43,596 nt of DNA from Dehalococcoidia bacterium (lineage in GTDB: Bacteria > Chloroflexota > Dehalococcoidia > Lucifugimonadales > Lucifugimonadaceae), in assembly GCA_002710135.1 (NCBI GenBank), contig PAOY01000023.1:1-43596 (forward strand), written 5' to 3'. The notes beneath the pieces were generated by a model, which was not told where the DNA came from, did not search any database, and worked only from the letters and a program-made list of their open reading frames with translations. Within the stretch, counting starts at the first letter, position 1, and the number at the start of each line of letters is the position of its first letter. Both the position numbers and the translations under genes were made by a program. Positions 1 through 8,225 of the stretch are shown here, one piece after another.

Positions 1-128
1 TACATTAATCTTAGATCATTCTACTATTTTTTTCTTTAAAAGGGACCTTATTTTTATGCAAATATTTTAATTTAATTGCAATATTCTTTTAAAGGATTTA
101 AATTTTATATATCTTTGAAAGGTAAATT

Positions 129-1124
129 TTGATAACCAAAGACAAATTAATATGGATTTATGAAACTATGTGCAGGATAAGATTTTTTGAAGAATCCATG
201 CTTGAACAAACTTACAAAGGCAATTCTATGGGTGTTACTCATCCTTCCGATGGACAGGAGGCTGTACCTACTGGAATATGTGCTCACTTAACAGAAAAGG
301 ATTGGATTGGATCTACTCATAGGGGGCATGGGCATTGCATAGCAAAAGGCCTAGAAACCGATAAAATGATGGCAGAAATAATGGGGAAATATACGGGAAA
401 TTGTAAAGGAAAGGGAGGGTCAATGCATATAGCTGACTTCTCTAAAGGAATGCTTGGTGCTAATGCTATTGTTGGAGCTTCAATCCCACTAGCCGTAGGT
501 GCTGCATTAACTGCTAAATTCAAGGGCAAGGAGAAGGATTCTATAGGAGTTGCATTTTTTGGAGATGGAGCATCATCTCAAGGAGTTTTACATGAATCTA
601 TGAATTTAGCCTCAATCTGGAAACTACCAGTTATTTTTGCATGTGAAAATAATCAATATGCTGAGGCCACTCCTTCATGGTATGCAGTTTCCGTAGAAGA
701 TATAGCAGATAGGGCTGCTTCATATAATATTCCTGGAGTAATTGTTGATGGAATGGATGTTTTTCAGGTTTATGAAGCAGCAGAAGAAGCTGTTTCTCGG
801 GCTAGAAATGGTTTAGGACCAACATTATTAGAATTAAAAACTTATAGATATCATGGTCATTTTCATGCAGACCAACCAGAAAAATACAGAACTGAGGCTG
901 AAGAAGAGATTTGGAAAAATAAAGATTGTATTAAGACCTTCGAAAAAAAAGTTCTTGATCAAAAATTATTATCTCGAAAAGATTTAGATAAATTGAAAAA
1001 GAATATAGAGAAAGAAATAGAGAATGCAGTTGAGTTTGGTCTCTCAAGCCCTCTGCCACCAACAGAGACTCTCTATGATGATGTATATGTAAATTACTCA
1101 AATGACTTAAAAGGTTTAAGATAA
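129..1124 (+). CDS. 2-oxoacid dehydrogenase E1 component, alpha subunit (pyruvate/acetoin type)
   Basis: This is the thiamine-diphosphate-binding half of the E1 enzyme that decarboxylates pyruvate, acetoin or a related 2-oxoacid and passes the acyl or aldehyde unit to a lipoyl E2. The ThDP/Mg motif is clear: GDGASSQG followed about 30 residues later by ENNQY. The phosphorylation-loop-like region YRYHGH is also present. At 331 aa it has the usual length for PdhA/AcoA. The start is TTG at 129, six bases after a GAAAGG ribosome-binding site; there is no nearby ATG. It lies 18 bp upstream of the beta subunit, so the two are almost certainly co-transcribed. No E2 or E3 gene follows, so the substrate cannot be fixed from context; the closest look is acetoin/pyruvate dehydrogenase of the AcoA/PdhA family. 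Confidence 0.9.
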   Translation: MITKDKLIWIYETMCRIRFFEESMLEQTYKGNSMGVTHPSDGQEAVPTGICAHLTEKDWIGSTHRGHGHCIAKGLETDKMMAEIMGKYTGNCKGKGGSMHIADFSKGMLGANAIVGASIPLAVGAALTAKFKGKEKDSIGVAFFGDGASSQGVLHESMNLASIWKLPVIFACENNQYAEATPSWYAVSVEDIADRAASYNIPGVIVDGMDVFQVYEAAEEAVSRARNGLGPTLLELKTYRYHGHFHADQPEKYRTEAEEEIWKNKDCIKTFEKKVLDQKLLSRKDLDKLKKNIEKEIENAVEFGLSSPLPPTETLYDDVYVNYSNDLKGLR

Positions 1125-1142
1125 AAATATTAAGAGGAAATT

Positions 1143-2204
1143 ATGACTTTAAATAATTCAAATAAATTAGGTCCAGGGTTTAACGTAAAAGGGACTGAAA
1201 TTAGATATAGAGATGCATTTAATAATACTTTGAGATCTGAGCTAGAATATGATGAAAATGTTCTAATTATTGGTGAAGATATTTCTGGTGGCTTTGATAA
1301 AAAAACCAAAGAACCATTAGATGCCTGGGGAGGCCCTTTTGCAGCTACAAAGGGTCTTGTTCAAGATTTTGGAGTTGAAAGAATAATGGATGCACCAATC
1401 TCTGAGGCTGGATTTGTTGGTGCAGCAATTGGAGCAGCGCTAACAGGCCTAAGACCTGTCGTAGACTTGATGTATTTTGATTTTACTACTGTTGCATTTG
1501 ACCAATTATTATCTAATGCCGCCAAAAGTAGATATATGTTTGGAGGACAAACTAAGGTTCCGCTAACTCTTTTTGCTAGGTCCGGAGGAGGAACTGGTCA
1601 TGCGGCTCAACACTCCAGTGCATTTTATTCTATCTTGGCGCATATTCCTGGATTAAAAGTTGTTACTCCTTCCGATCCTTACTCTGTAAAGGGATTGCTT
1701 TCAGCAGCAATTAGAGATGATGATCCTGTTTTTGTCGTGAATGATAAAAAATTGATTAATATGACAGGATTTGTCCCCGACGAGGATTACCAAATAGAGT
1801 TAGGAAAAGGCAGATGTCTTAAGGAGGGTACTGATGTTACTTTAGTTGGTATGAGTTATACTTCGGTTGTATGTATGGAAGCTGCAGAAAAACTAGAAAA
1901 AATGGATATAAATGCTGAGGTTATAGATCTTTTATCATTATCTCCATTAGATGAAAAAATTGTTATTGATTCAGTGAAAAAAACAAATAGGATAGTTGTT
2001 GTAGATGAAGACAATCCCAGAGCTAGTATTGCAAGTGAAATTGCAGCGGTTGTTTCAGATAAAGCATTTGATTATTTAGATGCTCCAGTAAAAAGAGTTA
2101 CGGCTCCTCATACACCTGTTCCATATAGCAAAGGGTTAGAAGAAGAATTTATGCCAGATAGCGATGATGTTTTTGAGACTGTAAAAAAACTGCTAGATAT
2201 CTAG
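1143..2204 (+). CDS. 2-oxoacid dehydrogenase E1 component, beta subunit
   Basis: This is the transketolase-like beta subunit that completes the alpha2beta2 E1 with the preceding gene. Typical family segments are visible: an IGEDI motif near residue 45, ISEAGFVGAAIGAA around 80, and the C-terminal transketolase domain with VDEDNPRAS. It is 353 aa, slightly longer than usual because of an N-terminal extension of about 20 residues before the RYRDA segment. An AAGAGGAAATT ribosome-binding site precedes the ATG. The last 12 bases overlap the 3' end of the convergent DUF971 gene. Pyruvate, acetoin or branched-chain oxoacid substrates are all possible. Confidence 0.9.
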   Translation: MTLNNSNKLGPGFNVKGTEIRYRDAFNNTLRSELEYDENVLIIGEDISGGFDKKTKEPLDAWGGPFAATKGLVQDFGVERIMDAPISEAGFVGAAIGAALTGLRPVVDLMYFDFTTVAFDQLLSNAAKSRYMFGGQTKVPLTLFARSGGGTGHAAQHSSAFYSILAHIPGLKVVTPSDPYSVKGLLSAAIRDDDPVFVVNDKKLINMTGFVPDEDYQIELGKGRCLKEGTDVTLVGMSYTSVVCMEAAEKLEKMDINAEVIDLLSLSPLDEKIVIDSVKKTNRIVVVDEDNPRASIASEIAAVVSDKAFDYLDAPVKRVTAPHTPVPYSKGLEEEFMPDSDDVFETVKKLLDI

Positions 2205-2543
2205 TTTTTTAATCTCATCAATCAACTCAGTTTTTTTATCACAAATAACTGTTTCATCATTTATAGCATAAGAAAGAAGGCTATTGTATGGATAAATTCC
2301 GCTTTCGTGACCATCTGACCACAGAGGTTGCAATGCATATTTACCAACTATAAGATAATCTACTACAATTATATCGTCTGGTACTTCAGTTACTTTTAGT
2401 AACTTTTTTCCAGTCAATTCTTCCACACAATTTGCACAAGCACATTGTAGTCTTAGATATTTATATGGATATAGGCATGATATATCCTTAGGCCAAATAA
2501 TTTCTAAGCCATCACTTAATCTATTTACAGCTTTTGGTTCCAT
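2193..2543 (-). CDS. DUF971 (GBBH-like N-terminal) domain protein
   Basis: This is a small 116-aa protein made almost entirely of one DUF971 domain. The diagnostic run LRLQCACANCVEELTG is present, with three closely spaced cysteines (C-x-C-x-x-C) that could bind a metal. In other bacteria this domain is found alone, at the N-terminus of gamma-butyrobetaine hydroxylases, or fused to Mrp/ApbC iron-sulfur carriers, so a metal or Fe-S related role is plausible but not shown. It overlaps the E1 beta gene tail to tail by 12 bases and is divergent from the Gfo/Idh gene. Confidence 0.75.
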   Translation of the reverse strand: MEPKAVNRLSDGLEIIWPKDISCLYPYKYLRLQCACANCVEELTGKKLLKVTEVPDDIIVVDYLIVGKYALQPLWSDGHESGIYPYNSLLSYAINDETVICDKKTELIDEIKKLDI

Positions 2544-2643
2544 AAAATAATATATTTCTAATATGATTTTCTAACACTTGCAATAATGTTAACGAAATTC
2601 TAAAAATAAATAATATAAAAAATAATACATAATAGGTGAAAAA

Positions 2644-3705
2644 ATGAGTGATGTAATAAAAGTTGGAATTGTTGGTGCTGGTGGGAATACTGTCTTAAAG
2701 CATATTCCTCTACTTCAAAAAATTGAAGGAGTTGAAATCGTTTCTGTAGCAAATAGAACAATTAAGTCCTCTAGCGCAGTTGCTTCTCAATTTGAAATTA
2801 AGAATTACTATGATAGTTGGCATGAAGTAGTTTATGATAACGGGATCGACGCTGTTGTAATTGGTACTTGGCCATATATGCATAAGAAACTTACTGTTGA
2901 AGCATTGGAGTCAGGGAAGCATGTGTTATGTGAAGCTAGAATGTGTATGAATGCTCAAGAAGCTATGGAAATGTATGACTGTGCTCAATCATATTCTAAT
3001 TTAGTAGCTCAAATAGTGCCTGCCCCCCATACATTACCTATAGATAAAACAATAAAAAGACTAATTTCCTCAGGATATATTGGGAATTTGGTAAATCTTA
3101 GAGGCATGGTTACAGCGGGAAATGATTTTCCTAAAGAAAACCAAGAATTTCATTGGAGAAATAATCGTGATTTATCAGGTAATAATATTATGCAGATGGG
3201 GATTTGGTACGAAGCTATTATGAGGTGGTTAGGCCCAGCAAAATCTATTACAGCAAATGCTCAGACTATAATGAATACTAGAGTAGATTATGATGGTAAT
3301 TATGCATACACTGATATCCCAGATCATCTTGACGTTCTTTGTGAAATGGTTAGTGGAGGTACTGCTAATTTGCAATTTACTATGGTTTCAGGAATGGCTC
3401 CAGAATCAGAAATGTGGATTCATGGTACAAAAGGAACTTTAGTTATTAAGACTGAAACAACCAATGATCCAGGCGCACCTGGATTAAAATTATATGGAGC
3501 TGAACAGGGGCAGAACCAATTAGAAGAAATAGATATCCCTGAAGAAGAAAAAGGATCTTGGAGAGTTGAAGAAGAATTTATAAATGCAATACGTGGTGAG
3601 GAAATTATTACTCATACCAATTTTACGGATGGGGTTAAGTATATGAAGTTTACCGATGCTATTTTTGATTCTTATTCAACTGGTCAAAAGATTTACTTGG
3701 ATTAG
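2644..3705 (+). CDS. Gfo/Idh/MocA family oxidoreductase
   Basis: This is a 353-aa protein with an N-terminal NAD(P)-binding Rossmann fold (VGIVGAGGN near residue 8) and a C-terminal Gfo/Idh/MocA alpha/beta domain. Family members oxidise or reduce sugars, inositols and related polyols. The usual active-site EKP motif after GKHV is replaced here by CEARM, so the canonical catalytic lysine is missing; the fold is certain but the chemistry is not. The start has an AGGTGAAAAA ribosome-binding site. It is the first gene of the operon that continues with pxpA one base after its stop, so it may act on the same substrate as the Pxp/Oad proteins. Confidence 0.8.
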   Translation: MSDVIKVGIVGAGGNTVLKHIPLLQKIEGVEIVSVANRTIKSSSAVASQFEIKNYYDSWHEVVYDNGIDAVVIGTWPYMHKKLTVEALESGKHVLCEARMCMNAQEAMEMYDCAQSYSNLVAQIVPAPHTLPIDKTIKRLISSGYIGNLVNLRGMVTAGNDFPKENQEFHWRNNRDLSGNNIMQMGIWYEAIMRWLGPAKSITANAQTIMNTRVDYDGNYAYTDIPDHLDVLCEMVSGGTANLQFTMVSGMAPESEMWIHGTKGTLVIKTETTNDPGAPGLKLYGAEQGQNQLEEIDIPEEEKGSWRVEEEFINAIRGEEIITHTNFTDGVKYMKFTDAIFDSYSTGQKIYLD

Positions 3706-3706
3706 T

Positions 3707-4471
3707 ATGAATAAGATTGACTTGAATGCTGATATTGGAGAATCCTTTGGTTCATATAAACTCGGCTATGATGAAGAAATAATTAAGTATATTTCATCTT
3801 CTAATATTGCTACAGGATTTCATGCAGGAGATCATAATTGGATAAAAAGGACAGTTGATTTATCTCAAAAATATAATGTTGCAATAGGAGCTCATCCTTC
3901 TTATCCTGACCTTGCTGGATTTGGAAGAAGAGATATGGATTTACCACCTGATGAAATTGAAAATTTGATTAAGTATCAAGTTGGAGCGTTAATTGGCTTT
4001 GTTGGATTAGAAAACATTGCACATGTAAAGCCACATGGGGCTTTGTACAATAAAGCAGTCAAGGATGAAAAAACTGCAAAAGCTATTATCAATGCAATAA
4101 AGTCTATTAGTAATGATCTAATACATGTTGTTTTGGCAGGATCTATGTGGGAAAAATTAGCCACAGATTTAGGAGCTAAAATTTCTAGAGAAACTTATGC
4201 AGATAGAGAGTTGATGGAAGATGGGTCTTTATGCCCAAGATCTGTTGATGGTTCTGTTATTGAAGATTCACAAAAAATTTCAGATCGAACTATTAAAATG
4301 ATCAAAAAAAATGAAGTAATTACTTTTAATGGTGAGAAAATTAAGGTTGATTTTGATTCAATTTGTTTGCATGGAGATACTAAGGGTGCATTAGATATTG
4401 CTAAAAGCTTGAATAAATCATTTGCAGAAAATAATGTAATTGTTACTTCTATGTCTAATATTATTTTATGA
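3707..4471 (+). CDS. pxpA: 5-oxoprolinase subunit A-like protein (LamB/YcsF family)
   Basis: This is a LamB/YcsF family protein, 254 aa from the chosen start. Family motifs include DLNADIGESFG at the N-terminus, then TGFHAGDH, GAHPSYPD and VKPHGALYN. In E. coli and Bacillus PxpA works with PxpB and PxpC to hydrolyse 5-oxoproline (pyroglutamate) to glutamate at the cost of ATP. The ORF track begins 17 codons earlier, inside the preceding gene, but the ATG at 3707 lies one base after that stop and gives the standard N-terminus. Its stop overlaps the start of pxpB (ATGA). The same transcript goes on to sodium-pump decarboxylase genes, which is unusual. Confidence 0.88.
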   Translation: MNKIDLNADIGESFGSYKLGYDEEIIKYISSSNIATGFHAGDHNWIKRTVDLSQKYNVAIGAHPSYPDLAGFGRRDMDLPPDEIENLIKYQVGALIGFVGLENIAHVKPHGALYNKAVKDEKTAKAIINAIKSISNDLIHVVLAGSMWEKLATDLGAKISRETYADRELMEDGSLCPRSVDGSVIEDSQKISDRTIKMIKKNEVITFNGEKIKVDFDSICLHGDTKGALDIAKSLNKSFAENNVIVTSMSNIIL

Positions 4472-5136
4472 TAGAAAAATTTAGGATAAGTTTTCATGGT
4501 GATTGCTCTCTTGTGATCAACTTTTCTGAAAATATTGAAATAGAAACTAATAGAATATTATATAAAATATTAAACTCATTTGAATCTGATCTTAAATCTA
4601 GTGAATTTATAGAAGATATTTACCCAACTTTTAATAGCATAATCATTGATTATAATAATTTGCTAATTGACTTTGAAAAATTGAAAGCTTTTGTAGAAAA
4701 AACATTATTGGAATTAATGTATGATTTGCAACTTCATTCAGATAGTGAGGAAGTTATAGAGATTCCAGTTAATTATGGTGGATTTTACGGTCCAGATCTT
4801 AGTATGATGTCTGATAAACTAAAAATTTCTGAAAAACAAATTGTAAAAATTCATACTTCTCGTACATACAGAATTTATATGATTGGTTTTATGCCTGGAT
4901 TTCCTTACTTAGGTGGATTAGATGAAAAAATTTCTTTTCCAAGACTTTCTACTCCTAGAATTTCAGTCCCTGCAGGATCAGTAGGAATTGCAGGAATTCA
5001 AACTGGTGTATATCCGTTTGAGTCTCCTGGTGGATGGAATATTATCGGTAAAACTGAAACAAAACTATTTGATACAGAAGCAAATCCTCCAGCACTACTA
5101 AAAGGGGGAGTAAACTTAAGATTTTTAGAGATATGA
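4468..5136 (+). CDS. pxpB: 5-oxoprolinase subunit B-like protein (KipI/AHS1 family)
   Basis: This is a KipI-type protein of 222 aa with the family signature GFMPGFPYLGGLD near residue 140, followed by PRISVPAGSVGIAG and SPGGWNIIGKT. PxpB pairs with PxpC. The two are homologous to the AHS1 and AHS2 parts of the carboxyltransferase domain of urea carboxylase, which moves a carboxyl group between carboxybiotin and an amide nitrogen. The gene overlaps pxpA at its start and pxpC at its end by four bases each, so the three are translationally coupled. Because a biotin carrier and OadB/OadG follow, this copy may well act with biotin; that part is inference. Confidence 0.88.
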   Translation: MIEKFRISFHGDCSLVINFSENIEIETNRILYKILNSFESDLKSSEFIEDIYPTFNSIIIDYNNLLIDFEKLKAFVEKTLLELMYDLQLHSDSEEVIEIPVNYGGFYGPDLSMMSDKLKISEKQIVKIHTSRTYRIYMIGFMPGFPYLGGLDEKISFPRLSTPRISVPAGSVGIAGIQTGVYPFESPGGWNIIGKTETKLFDTEANPPALLKGGVNLRFLEI

Positions 5137-6173
5137 TAAAAATTATAAATTCAGGAATATTATCAAGTTTTCAAGACAAAGGTAGATTTGGCCAGAAAAA
5201 AATAGGAGTTTCTAAATCTGGTGCATTAGATCTTTTTTCATTCCAATTAGCAAATAGACTTTCTGGAAATGATATCAACGAACCATGTATAGAAACCCTT
5301 GGTGGGTTTTCATGCGAATTTTATACTGATTTAGTTCTTTCAATTACAGGACCTTCTGACTCTTTTACTATTAACAATAATTATATTTATAAAACTAATT
5401 CTTCATTTAATGTAATGTCAGGTGATAAATTAGAGATCCCATTTCCCCAAAATGGAAATATTTTTTATTTATCAGTTTCAGGTGGATTCAATATTGATAA
5501 AATTTTAGGTTCTTACTCATATCATCAACCTTCGAGTATCACAAATAATTTGAGGATTTCTTCAGGAGATGAAATCCATGTAAAAACATCAAATAATAAA
5601 AATATATTTCTATCAGAAAATTCTTTTTTTAAAAAATGGATACTCAATGATGAAAATATAAATATTATTTATGATGATAAATTCAAATCTCAAAACTTAA
5701 GAAAAATGTTTGAAAATAAAGAATTTACTGTTTCAGATCAATTCAGTAGGCAAGGCATTAGATTGATTGGAGATCCCATTGATGAATTCAAAGAACAAAA
5801 TGAAATTTCTTCAGAAGTTTCTGCTGGCACTGTACAAATCCCTCCTGATGGTCAACCGATAATTTTATTGAATGATTCTCAAACAACTGGAGGATATAAA
5901 AAAATAGGCGTAATCCCAAGTTTCGAATTATCAAAAATTTCTCAAAAACCTATTTTATCTAAAATAAAATTTTCTGAGATTTCATTAAGTAATTCTATAA
6001 AGAATTATCGGGAAATGATGTCAGAATTTGATAATATCAAAATTTATAATTACACAAATAGAATACTAAAAATAAATGATAGATTAATTTCTGTTCAAAT
6101 TTTAGAAAATAATAGTATAATGGCGATATCTAGTAATAAGCAATTTGACATAATTGAGGAAAGTTTTGAATGA
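5133..6173 (+). CDS. pxpC: 5-oxoprolinase subunit C-like / biotin-dependent carboxyltransferase (KipA/AHS2 family)
   Basis: This is a KipA-type protein of 346 aa. Visible motifs are SSFQDKGRFG and the GALD segment near the N-terminus, an ANRLSGN stretch, and the C-terminal VQIPPDGQPIILLND...QTTGGY signature typical of PxpC and of the AHS2 half of urea carboxylase. It is expected to form the catalytic pair with PxpB. It overlaps pxpB by four bases, and its stop overlaps the TTG start chosen for the oadG gene, so it is translationally linked to the membrane decarboxylase subunits. This makes it the natural candidate for the carboxyltransferase that the sodium pump otherwise lacks here. Confidence 0.87.
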   Translation: MIKIINSGILSSFQDKGRFGQKKIGVSKSGALDLFSFQLANRLSGNDINEPCIETLGGFSCEFYTDLVLSITGPSDSFTINNNYIYKTNSSFNVMSGDKLEIPFPQNGNIFYLSVSGGFNIDKILGSYSYHQPSSITNNLRISSGDEIHVKTSNNKNIFLSENSFFKKWILNDENINIIYDDKFKSQNLRKMFENKEFTVSDQFSRQGIRLIGDPIDEFKEQNEISSEVSAGTVQIPPDGQPIILLNDSQTTGGYKKIGVIPSFELSKISQKPILSKIKFSEISLSNSIKNYREMMSEFDNIKIYNYTNRILKINDRLISVQILENNSIMAISSNKQFDIIEESFE

Positions 6174-6543
6174 TTCAGTTTCGGATGGATTGAGTTTATT
6201 TTGGATAGGAACTAGTGTAGTTTTTTTAGTTTTAATAATACTTTTAATATCTATAAATATACTAACTTTTTTAGAGAAAAAAATTTTTCAAAAAGAATCA
6301 AAAAAAGTTATAGTAACTAATCAAGAAAATGGTGATAGTTTATTAGAAATTGCTGCTGCTATTGCTGTCTCATTTTATAAAAAAAGTAAAAATTCAACAA
6401 ATGAAATTGCAGCTGCTGTTGCTGTTTCTTTGTTTGAAAATAATAAAAGTAAAGCAAGTAAAAGTACTGAAAATACACTTCAATCATCATGGATAACAAT
6501 AAATAGATCAAGAATGATGCAAAAAAAGTTTAGAAGGATTTAA
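6166..6543 (+). CDS. sodium-pump decarboxylase gamma-like subunit (OadG family)
   Basis: This is a small membrane protein of 125 aa with a single N-terminal transmembrane helix (residues about 10-33) preceded by DSVSDGL, as in OadG. The tail is cytoplasmic and charged and carries two copies of an EIAAAxAVS motif spaced 19 residues apart. OadG anchors and assembles the alpha and beta subunits of oxaloacetate and methylmalonyl-CoA decarboxylases. I place the start at TTG 6166 because GAGGAAAG lies just before it and it overlaps the pxpC stop; the ORF-track TTG at 6154 has no ribosome-binding site. Family assignment rests on topology, position next to a biotin carrier and oadB, and tail composition, not on strong sequence motifs. 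Confidence 0.7.
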   Translation: MNDSVSDGLSLFWIGTSVVFLVLIILLISINILTFLEKKIFQKESKKVIVTNQENGDSLLEIAAAIAVSFYKKSKNSTNEIAAAVAVSLFENNKSKASKSTENTLQSSWITINRSRMMQKKFRRI

Positions 6544-6547
6544 ATTG

Positions 6548-7006
6548 ATGAAATATAAATTAAATATTAATGGCCAACAATTTGATGTCGAAATTTTATC
6601 TGAAAATTATAATTCTTATGAAGTAAGTGTCAATGGTGAAATATTAATGGTAAGCAAAGATATTAGTACAAGATCAAGTATCCCAGAGCCTAAAATACCT
6701 CAGGCGAAACAGAGTTTGCCTCCACAAGCTCCTTCAAATGCTATTAAAAATAATAATCAACCCAAATCTGAATCTTTAGATGCAAAGGTAGATGGTAATT
6801 CGATTAAGGCTCTAATGCCAGGGAAGGTCTTAAAAGTTTTAGTTTCTGAGAATGAAGAAGTAGAATCGGGTACTCCATTGTTGGTTATTGAATCTATGAA
6901 AATGGAAAATATTATATCTTCCAATAAATCCGGTAAAGTGGGCACTATCTATGTGAAAGTAGATGATAATGTTCAATATGATCAACCATTAGTTGAAATA
7001 AATTAA
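6548..7006 (+). CDS. biotin carboxyl carrier protein (biotinyl domain)
   Basis: This is a 152-aa protein with an N-terminal domain of about 45 residues, a Pro/Gln/Ser/Asn-rich linker (residues about 45-80), and a C-terminal biotin/lipoyl domain. The biotinylation motif ESMKMEN is intact, with the modified lysine at about residue 118. This layout is typical of the carrier subunits of sodium-pump decarboxylases and of methylmalonyl-CoA decarboxylase. The AGAAGGA ribosome-binding site suits either the TTG at 6545 or the ATG at 6548; I chose the ATG. No biotin carboxylase gene is present in the window, so the carrier is predicted to shuttle carboxyl groups between the PxpBC-like proteins and OadB. 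Confidence 0.9.
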   Translation: MKYKLNINGQQFDVEILSENYNSYEVSVNGEILMVSKDISTRSSIPEPKIPQAKQSLPPQAPSNAIKNNNQPKSESLDAKVDGNSIKALMPGKVLKVLVSENEEVESGTPLLVIESMKMENIISSNKSGKVGTIYVKVDDNVQYDQPLVEIN

Positions 7007-7022
7007 GTCTGAGAATATTTTT

Positions 7023-8222
7023 ATGATCGATTACATAGAGCCACTAATTGAAGGTATAAACGACTTACTATCTAATCCTAAGATGATAATAATGTGGCTT
7101 ATTTCATTCTTTTTATATTATGTTGGAATTTATAAAAAGAAAGAACCTCTTTTATTGGTTCCTATTTCTACAGGTATCTTATTAGCAAATCTTCCTATGG
7201 GTGAATTAATTAGAATAGGTGGAAATGGAGAACCAGATGGATTTCTCAGAATTTTTCAGAATATTGGAATGACTAATGATATACTGCCTTTATTAATATT
7301 TTTAGGTATGGGTGCATTGACAGATTTTGAACCCGTTCTATCTAATCCTAAGACGTTATTATTGGGTGCTGCTGCCCAAATTGGTGTATTTGCAGCTTTA
7401 TTAGGTGCTTTATTTATTAGCATGACACCATTTTTTGATTTTGGAATTTTAGAGGCAGCTTCTATAGGTATCATAGGAGGAGCTGATGGACCTACTACAA
7501 TATTCATATCAACAAGGATGAGAGAATTAGGAAATAGTTTGCCTTTATATAATATGAGCGATATCGTGGGAGCAACTGCTGTTGCTGCTTATTCATATAT
7601 GGCTTTAGTCCCTATAATTCAACCTCCTATAATAAGATTCTTTACTACAAAAAATGAGAGACTAATTAGGATGGATTATTCTGAAAAGAAAATTTCTAAA
7701 AGAACTAAAATAATATTTCCAATTTTGACAATTTTGATTGTTAGTATTTTAGTCCCGGATGCATCTCCTCTTATTTCAATTATGATGTTTGGTAATATTT
7801 TGAGAGAATCTGGAGTAGTTGACAGATTAGCAAAAACTGCCCAAAATGAATTGATGAATATAGTTGTTATTCTTCTAGGTTTATCTGTTGGAGCCACAAT
7901 GCCTGCTAGTGTTTTTTTGAAAATAGAAACAATATCTATTTTTATTCTTGGGTTAGTATCTTTTGTGTTTGCAACTATTTCTGGAATATTACTTGCAAAA
8001 TTTATGAACTTTTTTCTTAAGAAACCTATAAATCCAATGATAGGAGCAGCAGGAGTATCTGCCGTACCTATGGCTGCTAGAGTAGTTCAAAATGAAGCTT
8101 TTAGAGAAGATCCAGATAACTATATCTTGATGCATGCAATGGGTCCTAATATAGCAGGAGTTATTGGCACAGCTACTGTGGCAGGAGTACTTTTGGCTGT
8201 TGTTCCACAATTGGTGGCATAA
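7023..8222 (+). CDS. oadB: sodium ion-translocating decarboxylase beta subunit (OadB family)
   Basis: This is a polytopic membrane protein of 399 aa that, in its family, decarboxylates carboxybiotin and exports Na+. The key residues known from Klebsiella OadB are conserved: the aspartate of GGADGPTTIF (D155 here, equivalent to D203) and the helix carrying N337, G341, S346 and R353, equivalent to N373, G377, S382 and R389. An active Na+ channel and decarboxylation site is therefore expected. The gene follows the biotin carrier by 16 bp. The alpha subunit that normally selects the substrate is not encoded in the window. Confidence 0.93.
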   Translation: MIDYIEPLIEGINDLLSNPKMIIMWLISFFLYYVGIYKKKEPLLLVPISTGILLANLPMGELIRIGGNGEPDGFLRIFQNIGMTNDILPLLIFLGMGALTDFEPVLSNPKTLLLGAAAQIGVFAALLGALFISMTPFFDFGILEAASIGIIGGADGPTTIFISTRMRELGNSLPLYNMSDIVGATAVAAYSYMALVPIIQPPIIRFFTTKNERLIRMDYSEKKISKRTKIIFPILTILIVSILVPDASPLISIMMFGNILRESGVVDRLAKTAQNELMNIVVILLGLSVGATMPASVFLKIETISIFILGLVSFVFATISGILLAKFMNFFLKKPINPMIGAAGVSAVPMAARVVQNEAFREDPDNYILMHAMGPNIAGVIGTATVAGVLLAVVPQLVA

Positions 8223-8225
8223 ATA

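Noticed and set aside
1-128. Gene or RNA in the first 128 bases
   Set aside because: AT-rich sequence without an open frame, tRNA-like fold or clear promoter; only the ribosome-binding site of the first gene is recognisable.
4195-4497. Minus-strand ORF of 100 aa
   Set aside because: It lies fully within pxpA and the start of pxpB on the other strand and shows no protein family features; it is a shadow ORF.
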